A stretch of 64,000 nucleotides of DNA, taken from positions 2,604,001 through 2,668,000 of the forward strand of contig CM033394.1 of NCBI GenBank assembly GCA_019426215.1. The letters run 5' to 3'. A model generated the notes under the pieces. The model did no database searches. It was given only the letters and a program-made list of their open reading frames with translations, and was not told where the DNA came from. Shown here piece after piece: positions 1-12,800 of the stretch; within the stretch, counting starts at the first letter, position 1, and every line of letters starts with the position of its first letter. The DNA comes from Buddleja alternifolia. Its lineage: Eukaryota; Streptophyta; Magnoliopsida; Lamiales; Scrophulariaceae. The translations under genes were made by a program, and so were the position numbers.

Positions 1-1158
1 ATGTCTAGTAAGAGACTACATTATTATTAAATTAAAGATGCGCTGCACGTGGTTCATACGAATGTTGTTAAAATGTTCATTCAAATTACTTAAAAGAAAT
101 AGTACGGTCATGGCCATGAACGCAAATTCCGAAACATTAAAAGTCAAGTTTCTCATAAGAAAACATGAAATAGATCCATACAGATTTCTACAGAGTTTCA
201 ACTTTAACCAGTAATAAGTAAATAGAATGAGATTAACATTACTTAATTAGTAACATATTGAAAATCAAGTCTAAAATGCGCTGCACAGAATGTTGTTAGA
301 ACGAATAAGAAAACATTTTGCTACGTTACCCATTTTGCTACGTACCCTGGCTCAAATATTCAATCACCTACATCACTCATCGAGCTAGGGTTATAATAGT
401 TTTACTTCCCATAAGCAGGGGGGTGGTAAAAATATAACTTTTTACCTTAAAATAAGATAAATTGTAGTAATTGAGTATTTTGTTTACCACACGGGAAAAA
501 TCATAGAAAATACATAACCTTTTACTATGAAATAATTGAATGTAGTAGGAACAAAGTTTATCTATTTGGTACATTTATAATCAATAGATTTATGAATTAA
601 GTTTTTCACAAGATTTAGCTTGGATAGTTTGGTAAATGTTACATGAAATTTCTACTAATGAAATATATAAGCGGGTATATATATATATATTTGCAAATGT
701 TTTGGTAAAATATGAATTAAAATAATTATTCCAAAATAAAACTAAATTTAGTTTTTACATTAGCATTATATATATTATGCTTATAATTACTTTTGGTCTA
801 TGAAAAAAGTTATTTGTATGTGTCATTATATATTAATATATGTTTATTAAAAATATGATATAGCTCTTTGAAAGTTATTAATATTTTATTAAATTATTAG
901 GAATTGTAAGTTTGTTAGTCTATCTATAGAGATATGAGACGACTTCCGAAAAATAATATTCATCTTTTTATTAAGGATGAACATTTGAGAAAAGCTAAAA
1001 TAAATATATTATTTTTAGAATTATTAATTATTGCATGAAAAATCAGAGTAGAAAATAATTAAAGTATATATGATGATAACTTTTACTTGGTGATATAAAT
1101 GATATGGCTTAAACATCTGCTAGTTGAAAAATATTTTTTTATATGGATTGCATTTGGC
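1..1158. other. AT-rich intergenic DNA, no gene seen
   Basis: Only short open frames without family resemblance are present. A short (TA)n tract lies near 676-691. Nothing else was recognised. Confidence 0.6.
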
Positions 1159-1480
1159 CACTACAAGAAAATAAAGTATTTAAGCAAAAGTCAACTGCGA
1201 TAGATATTTCATACTGTCATGCTAACGTCAACCGTGGTGAAAAAATAATGTTAACTATTTAATCTCTAACTAACCTTGGTAGAAGAAATACTAATCTAAT
1301 ACTTTTATAATGGCTGAAAAGTCATGATCTGTAATGAATCAAACATTGACAATGCCTATATATAAGACATGGACAATGTCTTGGTCATGCTTGTAGATAC
1401 CATGCCCAAAGCGGTGACGAGACCGTGGTTAGATGATTTTGACTGTGGCAAAGAAGCTATTCAGCATGGCTATATTTTTC
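1159..1480 (+). mobile_element. Possible CACTA (En/Spm) transposon terminus, truncated
   Basis: The sequence CACTACAAGAAAA at 1159-1171 is the canonical terminal inverted repeat of plant CACTA elements. No matching opposite end (TTTTCTTGTAGTG) was noticed in the window and no transposase frame follows. If real, this is a single end or a solo relic. The right boundary given is arbitrary. Chance occurrence of a 13-mer is unlikely but cannot be excluded without the partner end. Confidence 0.35.
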
Positions 1481-2060
1481 TTTGATAAGGTTTCACCATG
1501 TCTATGTTACATGGGCAAAAATCAATTTTAATTTCTTATCCTTTTCCATTATTATATATGACAAAATCGAGGACTGGGGGCATTTCGAAAATGAATGAGT
1601 CTTCATCTTCAAATACTTGGGGGAAAATGCAGATACACCCCTATTACAGTTTACATGCTAGTTACTTTTTCATTATGCATATACAATTTCCTGCATAAAT
1701 ATGCATAATTCAAAATTACGGAGATCGTCCTTCTCCCGAATATTTCCAGAAGGAAAATACGTGACTTGAGCTTCTTGAATAAATTCTTTCAATTGAACCA
1801 TCCACATTCACAAAAATAATTCTAGTCCCTAATTTGATATCCAATTTTCCACATGATTTTCCAATCCTTTGCGAACTCAAGTATTCTTACTTTTAACATA
1901 TGTAAAGACTGGATTTGAAAGAGAGATAGCAGATCAAATGGAAACACTGTTGGATCAAAACTTCACAAACGTATCAAAACAGCTAATAGTGGAGGAAAAA
2001 GATTATATCGAGGCGAGAGAGAACTCTCTATCCTTAACGCTAAATTGCCCCGCCTAGGTG
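1481..2060. other. Intergenic DNA, no gene seen
   Basis: Contains small open frames near 1498-1698 and 1869-2057 that show no recognisable domain, no neighbouring exons and ordinary AT-rich composition. I do not call them genes. Confidence 0.5.
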
Positions 2061-2238
2061 GTACGGGTATATGCAATAAACGTCCCAAGATACAACGATA
2101 TACGTTCTAAAAACGAGACCACTTCGAATTTAGAACCACCGAACTTTAGGCAATTTAGAACTCTTGAGAGAGAATATATGAGAATGAGAGAAATTGTAAG
2201 CAATGGAATGCTTGGTGTGTCTTTCCATTCAGCTGGGC

Positions 2239-2262
2239 GGGGGGGGGGGGGGGGGGGGGGGG
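2239..2262 (+). repeat. Poly-G homopolymer (24 G)
   Basis: Twenty-four consecutive G residues followed by C. Such runs are unstable and error-prone in sequencing, and can form G-quadruplexes. Small frames encoding glycine or proline runs here are artefacts of the homopolymer. Confidence 0.9.
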
Positions 2263-2355
2263 CGCTTTATATAGCCTCCAAAATCAGAAAAAATTAAATA
2301 GGGGCATTGAATCACCTTCAATTCTGACTTGAAACAGCAGGACAGTTTCCGCTGC

Positions 2356-2440
2356 CAACGTTCGAACGTTGCACCCTCAACGTTCGAACGTTGGCTTGTA
2401 ACAGAAAAATCCAACGGTCAGGACCAACGTTCGAACGTTG
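2356..2440. repeat. Three copies of perfect 16-bp palindrome CAACGTTCGAACGTTG
   Basis: Copies at 2356-2371, 2378-2393 and 2425-2440 are identical and each equals its own reverse complement. The spacers differ (6 and 31 bp). A related CCAACGGTC lies between the last two copies. The array sits inside an LTR-like block next to a TATA-type motif, so it could be an upstream regulatory repeat of a retroelement. That role is inference. Confidence 0.85.
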
Positions 2441-2970
2441 GATCTTCTAGAAGGTCCATTCAGATTTGAATAAAAAAGTGGCCAACAATGTTATTGAGGC
2501 CCAATTTTGGTTGATGGATCAAGAGGTTTATTTTGTGGAATTAATTTTCTCCAAAAAAATTAATATATTGCAAGCCCAATGCAATTCATGCCCTATCCTT
2601 GTCCAAAGCCCAAGGCCACGACCCGCGCGGACGGACGGCGGCGGCGGCGCGCGTGGTGGCCCAAACCATGGCTAGGTCCTTCCCCCTCACAAAGCCCACA
2701 AAAATCTTATGACCCAAAGGGCCAACCCTTAGTTTCAAGGCAATGGTTTATAAACCATCCCAAACTTTGATCCATATTCCATGTGGGATAACCCACTTCA
2801 AACACCCCACTTTAGCACTTAATTTCTCATTCGTTTTTAATCCGATTTGAGAAATTCGAAATGCTAAACCCATCTACTCGGAACGTAGATTAATATTATC
2901 CAATAATATTTCGTATCCCGGATATTTACAGTATTCGAATTTCGTATGCAAAAATCGTGTCTAACACACT

Positions 2971-3290
2971 TTTCATAACTAATATCCAACAAAGACTTCA
3001 AAATGGCTGAAAAGGAATTTTTATTCAGCGGAATTTGCCTTCTGCCATATATACCAAAAGCCTTTGAGAATTAAATTCATAAAATGAACTAAAGTATTGA
3101 ATTCAAGTCCATGCACCGTACCTTCATTTAATGATTACTTTTCGTTATTAGAGGGTAATACTACTTTATTACTATGGGTTACTTTAGTTTTAACAAAAAA
3201 GTTAAGAAACGTAAATCATCCCAAATCATTCATACTTTTAGAATTAGAGAATAGTTAAGATAAGATTAAGATTAAGATTAAGATAAGATA
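2971..3290. other. Intergenic spacer with TAAGAT/TAAGATTAAG short repeats
   Basis: AT-rich, no gene. A short degenerate array of GATTAAG and GATAAG units lies at about 3255-3290, just before the first long direct repeat. Confidence 0.5.
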
Positions 3291-3787
3291 AATATAGCCT
3301 TTACTTCTGGGCTTTCTCGTATGCATATGATATCCTACAATTGAAGTACAAAAATTCAAACATCATTCTTGAAGAAAAGACAAGATTTCAGGATGCATTT
3401 TCAAAATTTGATCTAAAAATTATGTCTAATTTTTTTGAAAAATTATGATTTGGATTTGTATTGAATATTAGGACCCTTTATTTGTTGAACATTTTGCTTT
3501 GGTTTGTGACATTTGTCCATAGTACAATTTCCTGAATTAATCTCTTTTCGTATGATGGGGAATTGGTTCTCAAGACATGCAAATTTTGTTTTAAGTTAAA
3601 AAAGAAAATTAACAGAAACACATGCATCTAAGTATATTACTTGACACAATTACTCTTTTTTTTTTTTTGCTTCAGGAGTATGAGACAAAATATGTAATCT
3701 GACGTGTGATAATTTCTGTAATTCATTTTGAATTACTGTAGAAAATGTTGTATAGCGTTTATACTTAATTAATACTTTTTACATTGA
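3291..3787 (+). repeat. Direct repeat copy 1 (about 490 bp)
   Basis: Closely matches 4252-4737 in the same orientation, starting AATATAGCCTTTACTTCT and ending TTTTTACATTGA. The copies differ by scattered substitutions and small indels. No terminal inverted repeats or coding potential were seen. This could be a segmental duplication or two copies of one dispersed repeat. Confidence 0.85.
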
Positions 3788-4251
3788 TAAAAGTGTGGAT
3801 CTTGTATGTGTTTCTTCCAATTGTGAAAGGACATTATTGCCCTAACTTAAGTAACCTAACTAAATAATAGTAATATTGGTGTTCCAATTGTGTAAAGATT
3901 AAAGTACTCTTAATTGTTTTCAAATAATAATACTAATCGAATAATAGGTAATAGCTTTACAAATAATTCTAAGTTTTAGATACGTCTGTTCAATTGCATG
4001 ATTAATTGTCTTTAGACAATAATTCATGTAACAATTAACAGCTTAAATGTAGATAGGCTCTTCATTTGTTGTCCATCAAATTTTAGACTATTTGGTCTCA
4101 ACTTTTACATTAGCATCTATCTTTTTAATTTACCAAATTTTTAAAATTCATTTAAACTCTAGATATCTATATTCATTTAAACTCCAATGACTTTTTGAGT
4201 TCATATGATAAAAACACTTAACTTCCCAAATCCTTCTACGTTTCTTTATTA

Positions 4252-4737
4252 AATATAGCCTTTACTTCTAGGCTTTCTCGTATGCATATGATATACTACA
4301 ATTGAAGTACAAAAATTCAAACATCATTCTTGAAGAAAAGACAAGATTTCAGGATGCATTTTCAAAATTTGATCTGAAAATTGTGTCTACATTTTTTGAA
4401 AAATTATGATTTGGATTAGTATTGAATATTAGGACCCTTTATTTGTTGAACATTTTGCTTTGGTTTGTGACGTTTGTCCGTAGTACAATTTCTTGAATTA
4501 ATCTCTTTTCGTATGATGGGGAATTGGTTCTCAAGACATACAAATTTTGTTTTAAGTTAAAAAAGTAATAGAAACACATGCATCTAAGCATACTACTAGA
4601 CACAATCATTTTTTTTTTGCTTCAGGAGTATGGCACAAAATATGTAATCTGACGTGTGATAATTTTTGTAATTCGTTTTGAATTATTGTAGAAAATGTTG
4701 TATAGTGTTTATACTTAATTAATACTTTTTACATTGA
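4252..4737 (+). repeat. Direct repeat copy 2 (about 490 bp)
   Basis: Second copy of the unit at 3291-3787, in the same orientation and separated by about 460 bp of unrelated AT-rich sequence. No gene is contained. Confidence 0.85.
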
Positions 4738-6539
4738 AAAGAAAAATTCTTACTATATAATTTATTCATTTGAAAAATCCAAAAATAAATATTTACATAA
4801 AAAAGCAACCAATTGATAATTGTTAATATACCAAGGTGATTTAGCTTAGCTAAAAAATATTATTAACCTTTAAGTATTGGTTTTCTTAAACGAAGAATTG
4901 GTGAAATAGAGTATTTTAAATTGAATCATTTTCATGACTTTTTAGGAATAAAAATTATTTTATGGAGTTTTTAGAATGTTTTCCTAAAGTTTAATGTAGA
5001 AATAAATTTATAAATCATATTTTAACATCGCAAAATTTGTGAATAATACTACGCAAAACTAGGAGAAAAGTTCTCTTTTGCAAATCACTTCATTTGTATA
5101 AAAAATGTGTATTTACGTGCAACACACGTAGCTTTTACTAGTATAATAAAATGTACATGTTATCACATACTACGTGTAGGGTGTTATGACACTTGATAAC
5201 AACTTATTCTTAGAGACTTATGAGACTTTTGAGCCTTGAAACAGTTATAATTGTTCAAATTGTTGGATAAACATGATGCTACATCCAAGTAATTATGATC
5301 GATCGTGACTTAGAGTATGAGACTTCTTAATAATCACTCGTTGTGTGAAATATAAGTAACTCGAAACTTAGCTTAGCTTATATCAAATTTTGTTCTATAA
5401 TACAATGTACCCCATGACCTACCACATGAAGAGCCTCATGATGCATCTCACATGCAAAAAGATATCAATCCAATTCTCAAAAACCATTTTTAGAAAGAAT
5501 AATTAGATAACAAATGATTAATGAAATGAAATTAAGCAATGCACATGTATGTTCAAAAAGCTTCTCAAAAAAGTTAAACCTACTGCAAAGAAAAAAAGAG
5601 AGAGAGAGAGCAAAAACAAGAATATCTATTTTGACAGAGTAATATTTGAAAGCGTAACTCTTTGTTTGGTTTTGTTTCCATAAGTCAATTCTTCCCCGAA
5701 AACAATGCAATATTTCAATACCATTTCTCTAAAATATCCCAATTGTTTTAATCATGATAAGAACCAAATAACATATAGCATATATGATATATATTCATCT
5801 TTCAATCTTTTATTTTCAATGTCACAACTCTTGACATTGCTATATATATATATATATATATTTAAATTTCTCAATGATTTATCTAAAATATAAAAATAAC
5901 ATACATTTGTTCTCGATACATTTTCCAATAAATAATATTTTTCAATAAGTTATTTTTGAAAAGAAAAAGAAAACGAGAAATATTTCTGAAGTTTCAACTT
6001 TATATCACTTTACTTCGAAAGTTTAATTTGTGTTCAACGTTCTCCCATCCTGTCATTTTTCGATGTCAAACAATATGTGCACATTACATTTGTCCCTAGA
6101 AAATGACACTTGAGGTGCACTTCCTTCCCTATCTGGTCAAAATTCACCAGAAAATCAATTAGGATGCTCTATTGCAAATGATGTTGCATCTTCTATTCCA
6201 ATTAAGAAAAAAATCCATACACTTGTCCTGCATTGATGTAAATGAAATATGGGATGCAACACTATTTTACAGTAAATGATTTCGTGTGCTACACAATGGC
6301 CCCACGAAATTGAAACACCAATTGAACCATATGAGCATTAACGTAACATTTAGGGTGAGTTTGACCCATTTTTTGCATAATTGATTATGGAATTATTGAT
6401 TTTTGTAGAATTGATTATGACAAAAGCTTGGATTTTCAGCCTTTACAAAACATAGTTTTGTAATGTAAAAATGCCTAAACAAGATTATAGAAATGGGGCC
6501 AAATACACCAAAAATTACGGTTAAGAGTCCAAACACAAT
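4738..6539. other. AT-rich intergenic DNA with short microsatellites
   Basis: No gene that I can support. A (GA)n tract lies near 5596-5612 and a (TA)n tract near 5839-5862. Confidence 0.55.
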
Positions 6540-6972
6540 CTTTTAGGCTATGTTTGTTTATGTTTTTGAGTTCAAATTCTGAAAATTTCTCAAGAAATGC
6601 ATACTGTGGATATTCGTGTGGATTTAATGTGATGTATTAGTTTGTTTGTTTATGTTTTTAGAACATGGTTGGAATTTAAAAAATATGTCAAATCGATAAT
6701 AATTAGTTAATGTGTGATGTGTTAAATGATTGTAAAATATGAAATAGAAAAATAAAAATAGTGTAAAGTAAATAAATATTAATTGGTGATTGTGTGAAAT
6801 TATGAGTGTAGTCCTGTATTGATTGATTGATAGTTATATATTGGAGAATGAAAAATTGAATTTGAAAAAAGGTGAATTTGATTGAAAATAGTCTGTAGGG
6901 TGACTTTTTAGGATTTTGTGATCCAGTATACTAAAAATAAGATTTGAAAAGATAAACAAACAAGGCCTTAGC
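6540..6972. mobile_element. Putative MITE with imperfect terminal inverted repeats
   Basis: The left end reads TAGGCTATGTTTGTTTATG. The right end, reverse-complemented, reads TAAGGCCTTGTTTGTTTATC. The TGTTTGTTTA core is common in hAT-type plant MITEs. I could not establish an 8-bp target duplication, so the class assignment is weak. Confidence 0.4.
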
Positions 6973-7071
6973 GTATCAAAAGCTGGCTCAAATAGCCTCT
7001 TAATACTTTAGATATCAAACTGATATAAGGGTGAAATAGATATATTATTAACAATTTTCCCAAAAGAAATA

Positions 7072-7242
7072 GGGAAATTCTAGCCATCTCCCGGCTCGGC
7101 CAAACCTATATGTATTTTTTGAAATAACTTACCAATTATATGACAAGTGTAATACACTTTCCTTGTGTAAACAAAAAAAAAACACACTTTCCTTGTAAAA
7201 TACACTTGAGTGCGGCCAAATCGGGTTTGGGCTAGAATACCC
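7072..7242. mobile_element. MITE copy 1 (GGGAAATTCTAGCC family)
   Basis: Bounded by GGGAAATTCTAGCC at the left and the inverse GGGCTAGAATACCC at the right. The internal sequence (ACTTACCAATTATATG, TAATACACTTTCCTTGT) matches the element at 51144-51286. This copy carries an internal partial duplication of the CACTTTCCTTGT segment. No transposase is encoded. Confidence 0.7.
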
Positions 7243-7311
7243 AAACAAATCCTAAAGAACATTCTCTGGGGCCCAAGTGCCATCCACGTATGTTTAAATC
7301 CCGGAAAATTT

Positions 7312-7625
7312 CATTTTTGGTCCCCCCAATTTTACAAGAAATTCGATTTTGGTCCCTCAGTTACATTTCTCATCAAATTTGGTCCCTCAATTATCACTTT
7401 TTAATCAATTTTGGTCCCTCGGGCAACTTTGGGGTTAATTAAAATATCAAAAATTGCATTTTGTACCCCAAAATATAAATTATGATAATTTTTGCCCCAA
7501 AAAAGAATAACTAACGAATTTCACTTTTTTATCATATTTTTAATTATGATATATTTACATATTTTTTAATTATGCATGAAATAAGACATGTTAAGATATA
7601 TTATCAATGTATATGAATACCATAA
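7312..7625 (+). repeat. Left terminal inverted repeat of the MULE
   Basis: Contains repeated TTTTGGTCCCTC-type phrases. It pairs with the inverted copy at about 23945-24268 with scattered mismatches. Confidence 0.8.
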
Positions 7626-7937
7626 ATTTACACACATTGTTAAATTTATACATATCTGTTAGATTAGAGAAAACCCCGTAGGGAACTTGTATTATTGAGT
7701 AATATATTTATAGAGTTACATAGACTTTGTAAACAAGTAAACCCTAAGCAATAAACAAGGAAAGATAAATACAATGAAAGATATTCTAAGCTATAAAGAT
7801 AAATACAAGGAAATCTAAAATAAAGAAAGATTCTATGCTAATCTAGAAGATATATTCTAACACTCCCCGCAGTCGAAACGAGAGATTCTCCAACATTCAG
7901 ACTGGACTGAGAATCCAAGAGGAGCTGGGACGGTACT

Positions 7938-9700
7938 TGTTGGTCCCAAGTGGTATACGAAAGGGTCTAGAAGGGGGGGGGGGGGTTGAATAGACCCTGA
8001 AATCTTTTTCGACTTCTTAAAAGTTCGTATCACTTTGAAGTATTTGAACGCTTGACAAGTTTAAGCGCTGGATGTGGCGCTTGAGAAACGTTAACTTAGA
8101 CTCGGTGATTTCAACGCTTACCAAAGTAGGGCAGAGTTTAGTCACTAAATCAGAGTCAGCACAGCGGAAGTATTTTATAGCTTAGCGTTCGGTTAATTAA
8201 TCGAAAGTAGTCGCTTAGTTGTTTTAAGACTTTATCAGAATGTATGCCATATGAATAGTAAATCAGTAAAACAATGAATGCTTAAAGAGGTAAATGACAC
8301 AAGATATTTGTAAGGTTCACTGGGTGATGTAATCCCAGCTACGTCCTTCTTCTCCTTTTATCAGGGAGGTTTTTCCACTATGATGATTATCGAAGAGTCA
8401 CACAGAGACTTCTACAAGATAGAGGGAGATTGGATATGATCTCGGAACTCCTTGGTCACACAGATTTCAGCTCCACTAAAGACCTTCTATCCCCTTGCTT
8501 CTTTCACTCAGAAATGGTGCAAGTTACTCTTGATCTCGGAACTCCTTGGTCACACAGATTTCAGCTCCAATAGAGATCAACTTCAACAAGCTTCTTTTAC
8601 ACAAAAATATTGCTTGCAAGTCAACCAGCTTTCTCACTCAGATGAAAGGTGTTGATGGTTTTGGTCACGGGTTTGTTTGTTTTTGGAAAGTTCAAACAAC
8701 TTGGGGATATCTCAATGGTAGTATAGGTTCTTCTTAAAAAGAGATTTGAGATATGGGTGACTGTCTCGGGAATATTTGTGAAAAGCTTATATGGATATTT
8801 GGCTATGATTTTCAGTAAGCTTTTCTTTCAACAAAGTAGGTATTTTTGCTTTTTTTTGTGTCTTTTTTTACTTGTTTGTTGAAAGAGCTATTTATAAGGT
8901 ATTGGTGGTTTTTTGTCCGTTTGACACGGTTGGAGACTCGTTTCCCCAAACATTCCTTGAGTTCAGACATTTCTAACTTTGGGTATACTTAATTAGTTAG
9001 GCATGTTCTTGGTTTCATAACTTCTGACAGTTTCGGTCAAAAGAATGGCTTACCCATACGTTATAGTGCTTATATTTTAATAGCACTTATCCGACTTTTA
9101 ATGCATCTTGTCTTATTTCCGTTGGAAATAATTCGTCCGTTTGATTCATGCATTTTTAAGTCTTTGGATGGTTTTGGGTTTGAGTTTTCAGGTTACGTTC
9201 TTTGTAGGTTGTGTTGGTTTAACCTTTTGGACGCTTGCTGAAGAGAATAGTTATTCTCGTGTATTGGACAGACGCTTGGACTGATCCTGAGTTTCTTCTC
9301 TTTATTTCAGACGCTTACTCTTCAATCTTGTCTTGATGGTCTTACTGAGAATTCCGTCATTTCACTTGATGTTGAGTATTCGGCCTGAGTTATCCATTCT
9401 TAGTTTGAGCACTGGGATAGTCCTTAAAGCGTTTGACGGACGCTTCAAGATATCTTTATCTATTGTAGCTTCAGACGCTTGATCTTCACCTTCATCACTT
9501 GGTAGACTCACCCAGAATTTTCCTAAGTGATTTAGTGTCACATACTTAGTGAATTCTACAAAGATAAATACTATAAGCCTAAGATAAATAAGCTTTCAGG
9601 TACTTATACATAACATTCTATGAAAGCTTTTACACTTTTCGGGGTCTAACAGGAAGTCCTATTTGTCATCATCAAAACATCTAATATGAACTTCCTAACA
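7938..9700 (-). repeat. Sirevirus 3' LTR (1763 bp)
   Basis: Begins TGTTGGTCCC and ends CCTAACA on +. A TATAAATA-type box on minus lies near 8889-8899. It differs from the 5' LTR by a longer G run and a few substitutions. Small open frames inside it (for example 8452-8737) occur identically in the other LTR and are not genes. Confidence 0.9.
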
Positions 9701-9885
9701 ATTTCCCCCTTTTTGATGATGGCAATACTTATTTAGTTCAAGTGTTAGATACCTAAAGTGAAGGTTAGCGTAAGTTAGTAAGTTAGTTTGAGCTTTAACG
9801 AGATGTTTCAGCTGTAAAATGCATTTTATATATATATTTCATAGTACAGGCATTTTACAACTAAAAAGAGAGAAGCACAAAAAAA
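9701..9885 (-). promoter_or_regulatory. Sirevirus polypurine tract and 3' untranslated spacer
   Basis: Immediately inside the 3' LTR the minus strand reads AAAAAGGGGGAAAT, a classic plus-strand priming polypurine tract. The remainder is the short gap after the third ORF stop. Confidence 0.8.
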
Positions 9886-12800
9886 TCAAGATCGTGACTT
9901 GATCTTGTATCTCTTAGTCATTTCAGCACGGATTGCTTCAGTTATCTGATCTTCTAACGTCATCATCGCAGCATGATCTTTACTGATTATGTGCTTGTTT
10001 TCTTGAACTTGTCGTGCCTTAAAGGCAATGAAGTGTTTATCCCATTCCTCTGGACTGATGCCTATGTATCGTAGGCAAATTCTGAAGGTTTGGTCGAAGT
10101 CAGACATTTTTCTTTCTAAGGCTAATACTGCTGGATCAGATGGTTCTGGAATTGATGCTCTGAGAAGAGGAATGTCAAACTGTTCAAGCAGTGCTCTTGA
10201 AGGCAATGGAAGAGTTGGATAGAGCACTCTGGGAGTTTCTTTCTTATTGGACGCTTCAACCGATGTAGTTACCCAAGAGGGATAGGGATACCTTGGTTCT
10301 GTACTCAGTGTGAGAGAAGTATCAATATGTTGACGCTTGGATGGTGGAGGAGGAACTTGATCTTTAGATGTTGACGATTTCCTCTTTTCTCCCTTCTTTT
10401 CCCCCTTATTGCCATCATCAGTCTGTATGAAATGCTGAGTAAGAAGACTGACTTGAGTAGCAATCTGAGCGACAGAGGCCTCAAGAGTGGTTAGACGCTG
10501 GTCGAAATGTTCTTTCATGACCAGGAGTTGAGCGTGATTAGCGTCTGTGAGAGAGGTCTCTAGAGCCTTGAACAGATCTTGTAGATCATTGGTTAAAGCC
10601 ATATGACTTGCTTGAGTAGCTGTAGATAGTTGCTGTATTTGAGTGAGGCATTCAGTCATGGACGGTTGAGCGTCGGGAATTGCAGTGCTGACTCGAGGCT
10701 TAAAACGAGATGTGTGTTTGAGAGATTCAATAGGTACTTGATAAGTAGGATCAAATACTGTTCCTCGAAGCTCTGGGGCAATGTTGGACTCGGTGGATGC
10801 AGTAGAGTCGGATTCAGTTGGACTGGGGAAATGAGGCGCTTGAGGTAATTCTAATAAGCGCTCAGGAGCAGGTAACGTGTCAGCTGGTGCTGCAGTAAAT
10901 TCTGATTCTATACGGCTAAAGTCCGTAAACCGAAAGTCCAAGCTGGCAAACGGCTCATCTGCATATGGATACGTAGCAATCTGTAGAAGTTCATTCAAAT
11001 GTAGAGTGGGGAGATAAGTACTTTGAATGAACGTTCTGATAGGACTATCCAGGGCCCTGATATACATTGGCCCGAGGATATCCAGCACATGAGTGGGAAA
11101 GATTTTGGAGGGCGCTTGGCAGATGGAGAATAAGGCATCTGGGCAATAGTGTTGTGAGAAGCCAATTAGCCGATCTGTTGGGAGAGTCTTCGGTTTCCGA
11201 GAGTCGGGAACGTGGAGCCGGTAATACTCTTCCAAGTATGGGTAGATGGCTGAAGCAAGCGCTTGAGATCTTTCTAGCAGCGATAAAACAAAATCATAGT
11301 GACTGAAGACTTCTTGTCGAATAGACGGAAGAAGTGGATATCCTCTGAAAGGATTGATCCGAGAGCCATTCCATTGTCGCAGATTTTCTGTGAAGATTTT
11401 GTCGAATAGGGAGACTGGAGGCATAATTGCCATCATGAAAGAAAAGTTGTCTTCACAGTGGCTAGGGGTGAAGTTCAGACAGGACAGGGGAGAAGAACCG
11501 CTGGTGGACGCTTGATCAGCAAAGCGTAGAGAAGAGTTGGCCAGTTTGTGCAATGCTTGTCTTAAGCGGTGTTCAGGTTGATGGCGGATCAGAGGCAGCT
11601 TCAGAACGGGTCCAAGTCTATGTTGGCGCTGCGTTAGCATGTAGCGTGCAAATTTGGTCTTTTTATCATGAATCCCTATTCTGAACAGATGGGGAGCACT
11701 AACCAAGTCTTCAAATTTATACGTGTCACCCATGTAAGCTTCAGCCCATCTTATCTCAGTCATACAATACTCAGTTCCTGCATTAAGTATAGCACGAAAC
11801 CCTTGGTGATGAATATCACAGATGGATTCAAAACGATACCTGTCTGGTTGGTAGTTAGCGTTCCAGACGCAGTCAAAATATGCATCGGTTTCAAGTTGAA
11901 TCATCTCGGTCAGGGAAGCTGGACGCTCACCGGCATGTACTCCTTTATTCTTCCACAGGAGGAGAGGATTAGCTGAGCGCTTGTTTTCCCTGCTTTTGAC
12001 CAGTGTTGGAGAGTGAGAATAGCCTTCTCTGTTTAGTAGCCCTTCCGTTGGGTTCAGAAGCTTATCCTGACGCTCATAGACTCTGATGTTGTAGTCTCTG
12101 AGAGCGAAGCCAGTGGGTTTGCTTGTCCCACAGTCCAGATAATAAGCTAAATCAACATCAGCTCTAGGAGTCTTGCCTCCTTGCCGCTGTGCTTGGAGAG
12201 TTACGGAAGCCGGGATGTGTTTGGGAGTCTTCCCGAGTTCAAGAGCTGTGTAGTAAGCTTCATCAGCTGGGGTTGAGGCTGTGTTAAAGAGAGTGTTGCG
12301 TACAGCCAGATCAAACTTTATGAGCTTGGCGATATCATTTTCGGCATTGATAAGACTTTCTTCATTGTATCCTGCAGGTATGAAGGTCTCTGCGGGCGCT
12401 GGAGGCAAATAATCGACTGAGTGATCGATAGTCTTTAAGGGATCCAGCTTGAAGAAATGTCGATGAATCACAACGTCGTTAGCATCGCTCTGACCTTCTG
12501 AGCGTGCCTCTGTTGTACTAGGTAATGCAAGCAATGGTTGAACCCTTGGGATTTCAGGTTCATCAGGCTCGAGATTTGTAGATTCGATGGCAGCTTCATG
12601 TGCGATGGCCACAATGTGGGCCATATCAACATCCAGATGGACATCAACTGGTGTTTCAAAGGATGATATCGGGACAGCAGCTATGGCTTGATCACTTTGT
12701 GTAGCCTCAGAAGAAATGGCAGCAGTTGGACGCTTACGTCTCTTGAAGATACGCTTCACATTTATACCTTCGGCGGGGAACGCTTGAGTCTGTGGAACTG

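Larger units (their letters stand above)
2061..2970 (-). repeat. LTR-like repeat with palindromes and a G homopolymer
   Basis: A compositionally distinct, partly GC-rich block. On the minus strand it begins TGTTAGACACG near 2966 and carries a CCCACATGG motif followed by a TATAAA box (about 2747-2754), a layout typical of plant LTR promoters. It contains a perfect 16-bp palindrome three times (2356-2371, 2378-2393, 2425-2440), a 24-base G run (2239-2262) and a CGG-rich stretch near 2625-2655. I could not find a matching 5-bp target duplication, so the boundaries and the solo-LTR interpretation are tentative. Confidence 0.4.

Noticed and set aside
2058..2414. Frames encoding poly-Gly / poly-Pro
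   Set aside because: Artefacts of the 24-base G homopolymer.
1949..2966. Complete solo LTR with exact borders
   Set aside because: TGTTGG... to ...CTAACA borders exist and the promoter-like content fits, but flanking 5-mers do not match, so only an LTR-like block is reported.
8452..8737. Two overlapping open frames repeated at 21025-21310
   Set aside because: They lie in the Sirevirus LTRs, duplicate exactly because the LTRs do, and resemble no protein.
11067..11306. Plus-strand open frames over the Sirevirus ORFs (also 10630, 11668, 12688, 19659)
   Set aside because: Antisense shadows of strongly supported minus-strand coding regions.
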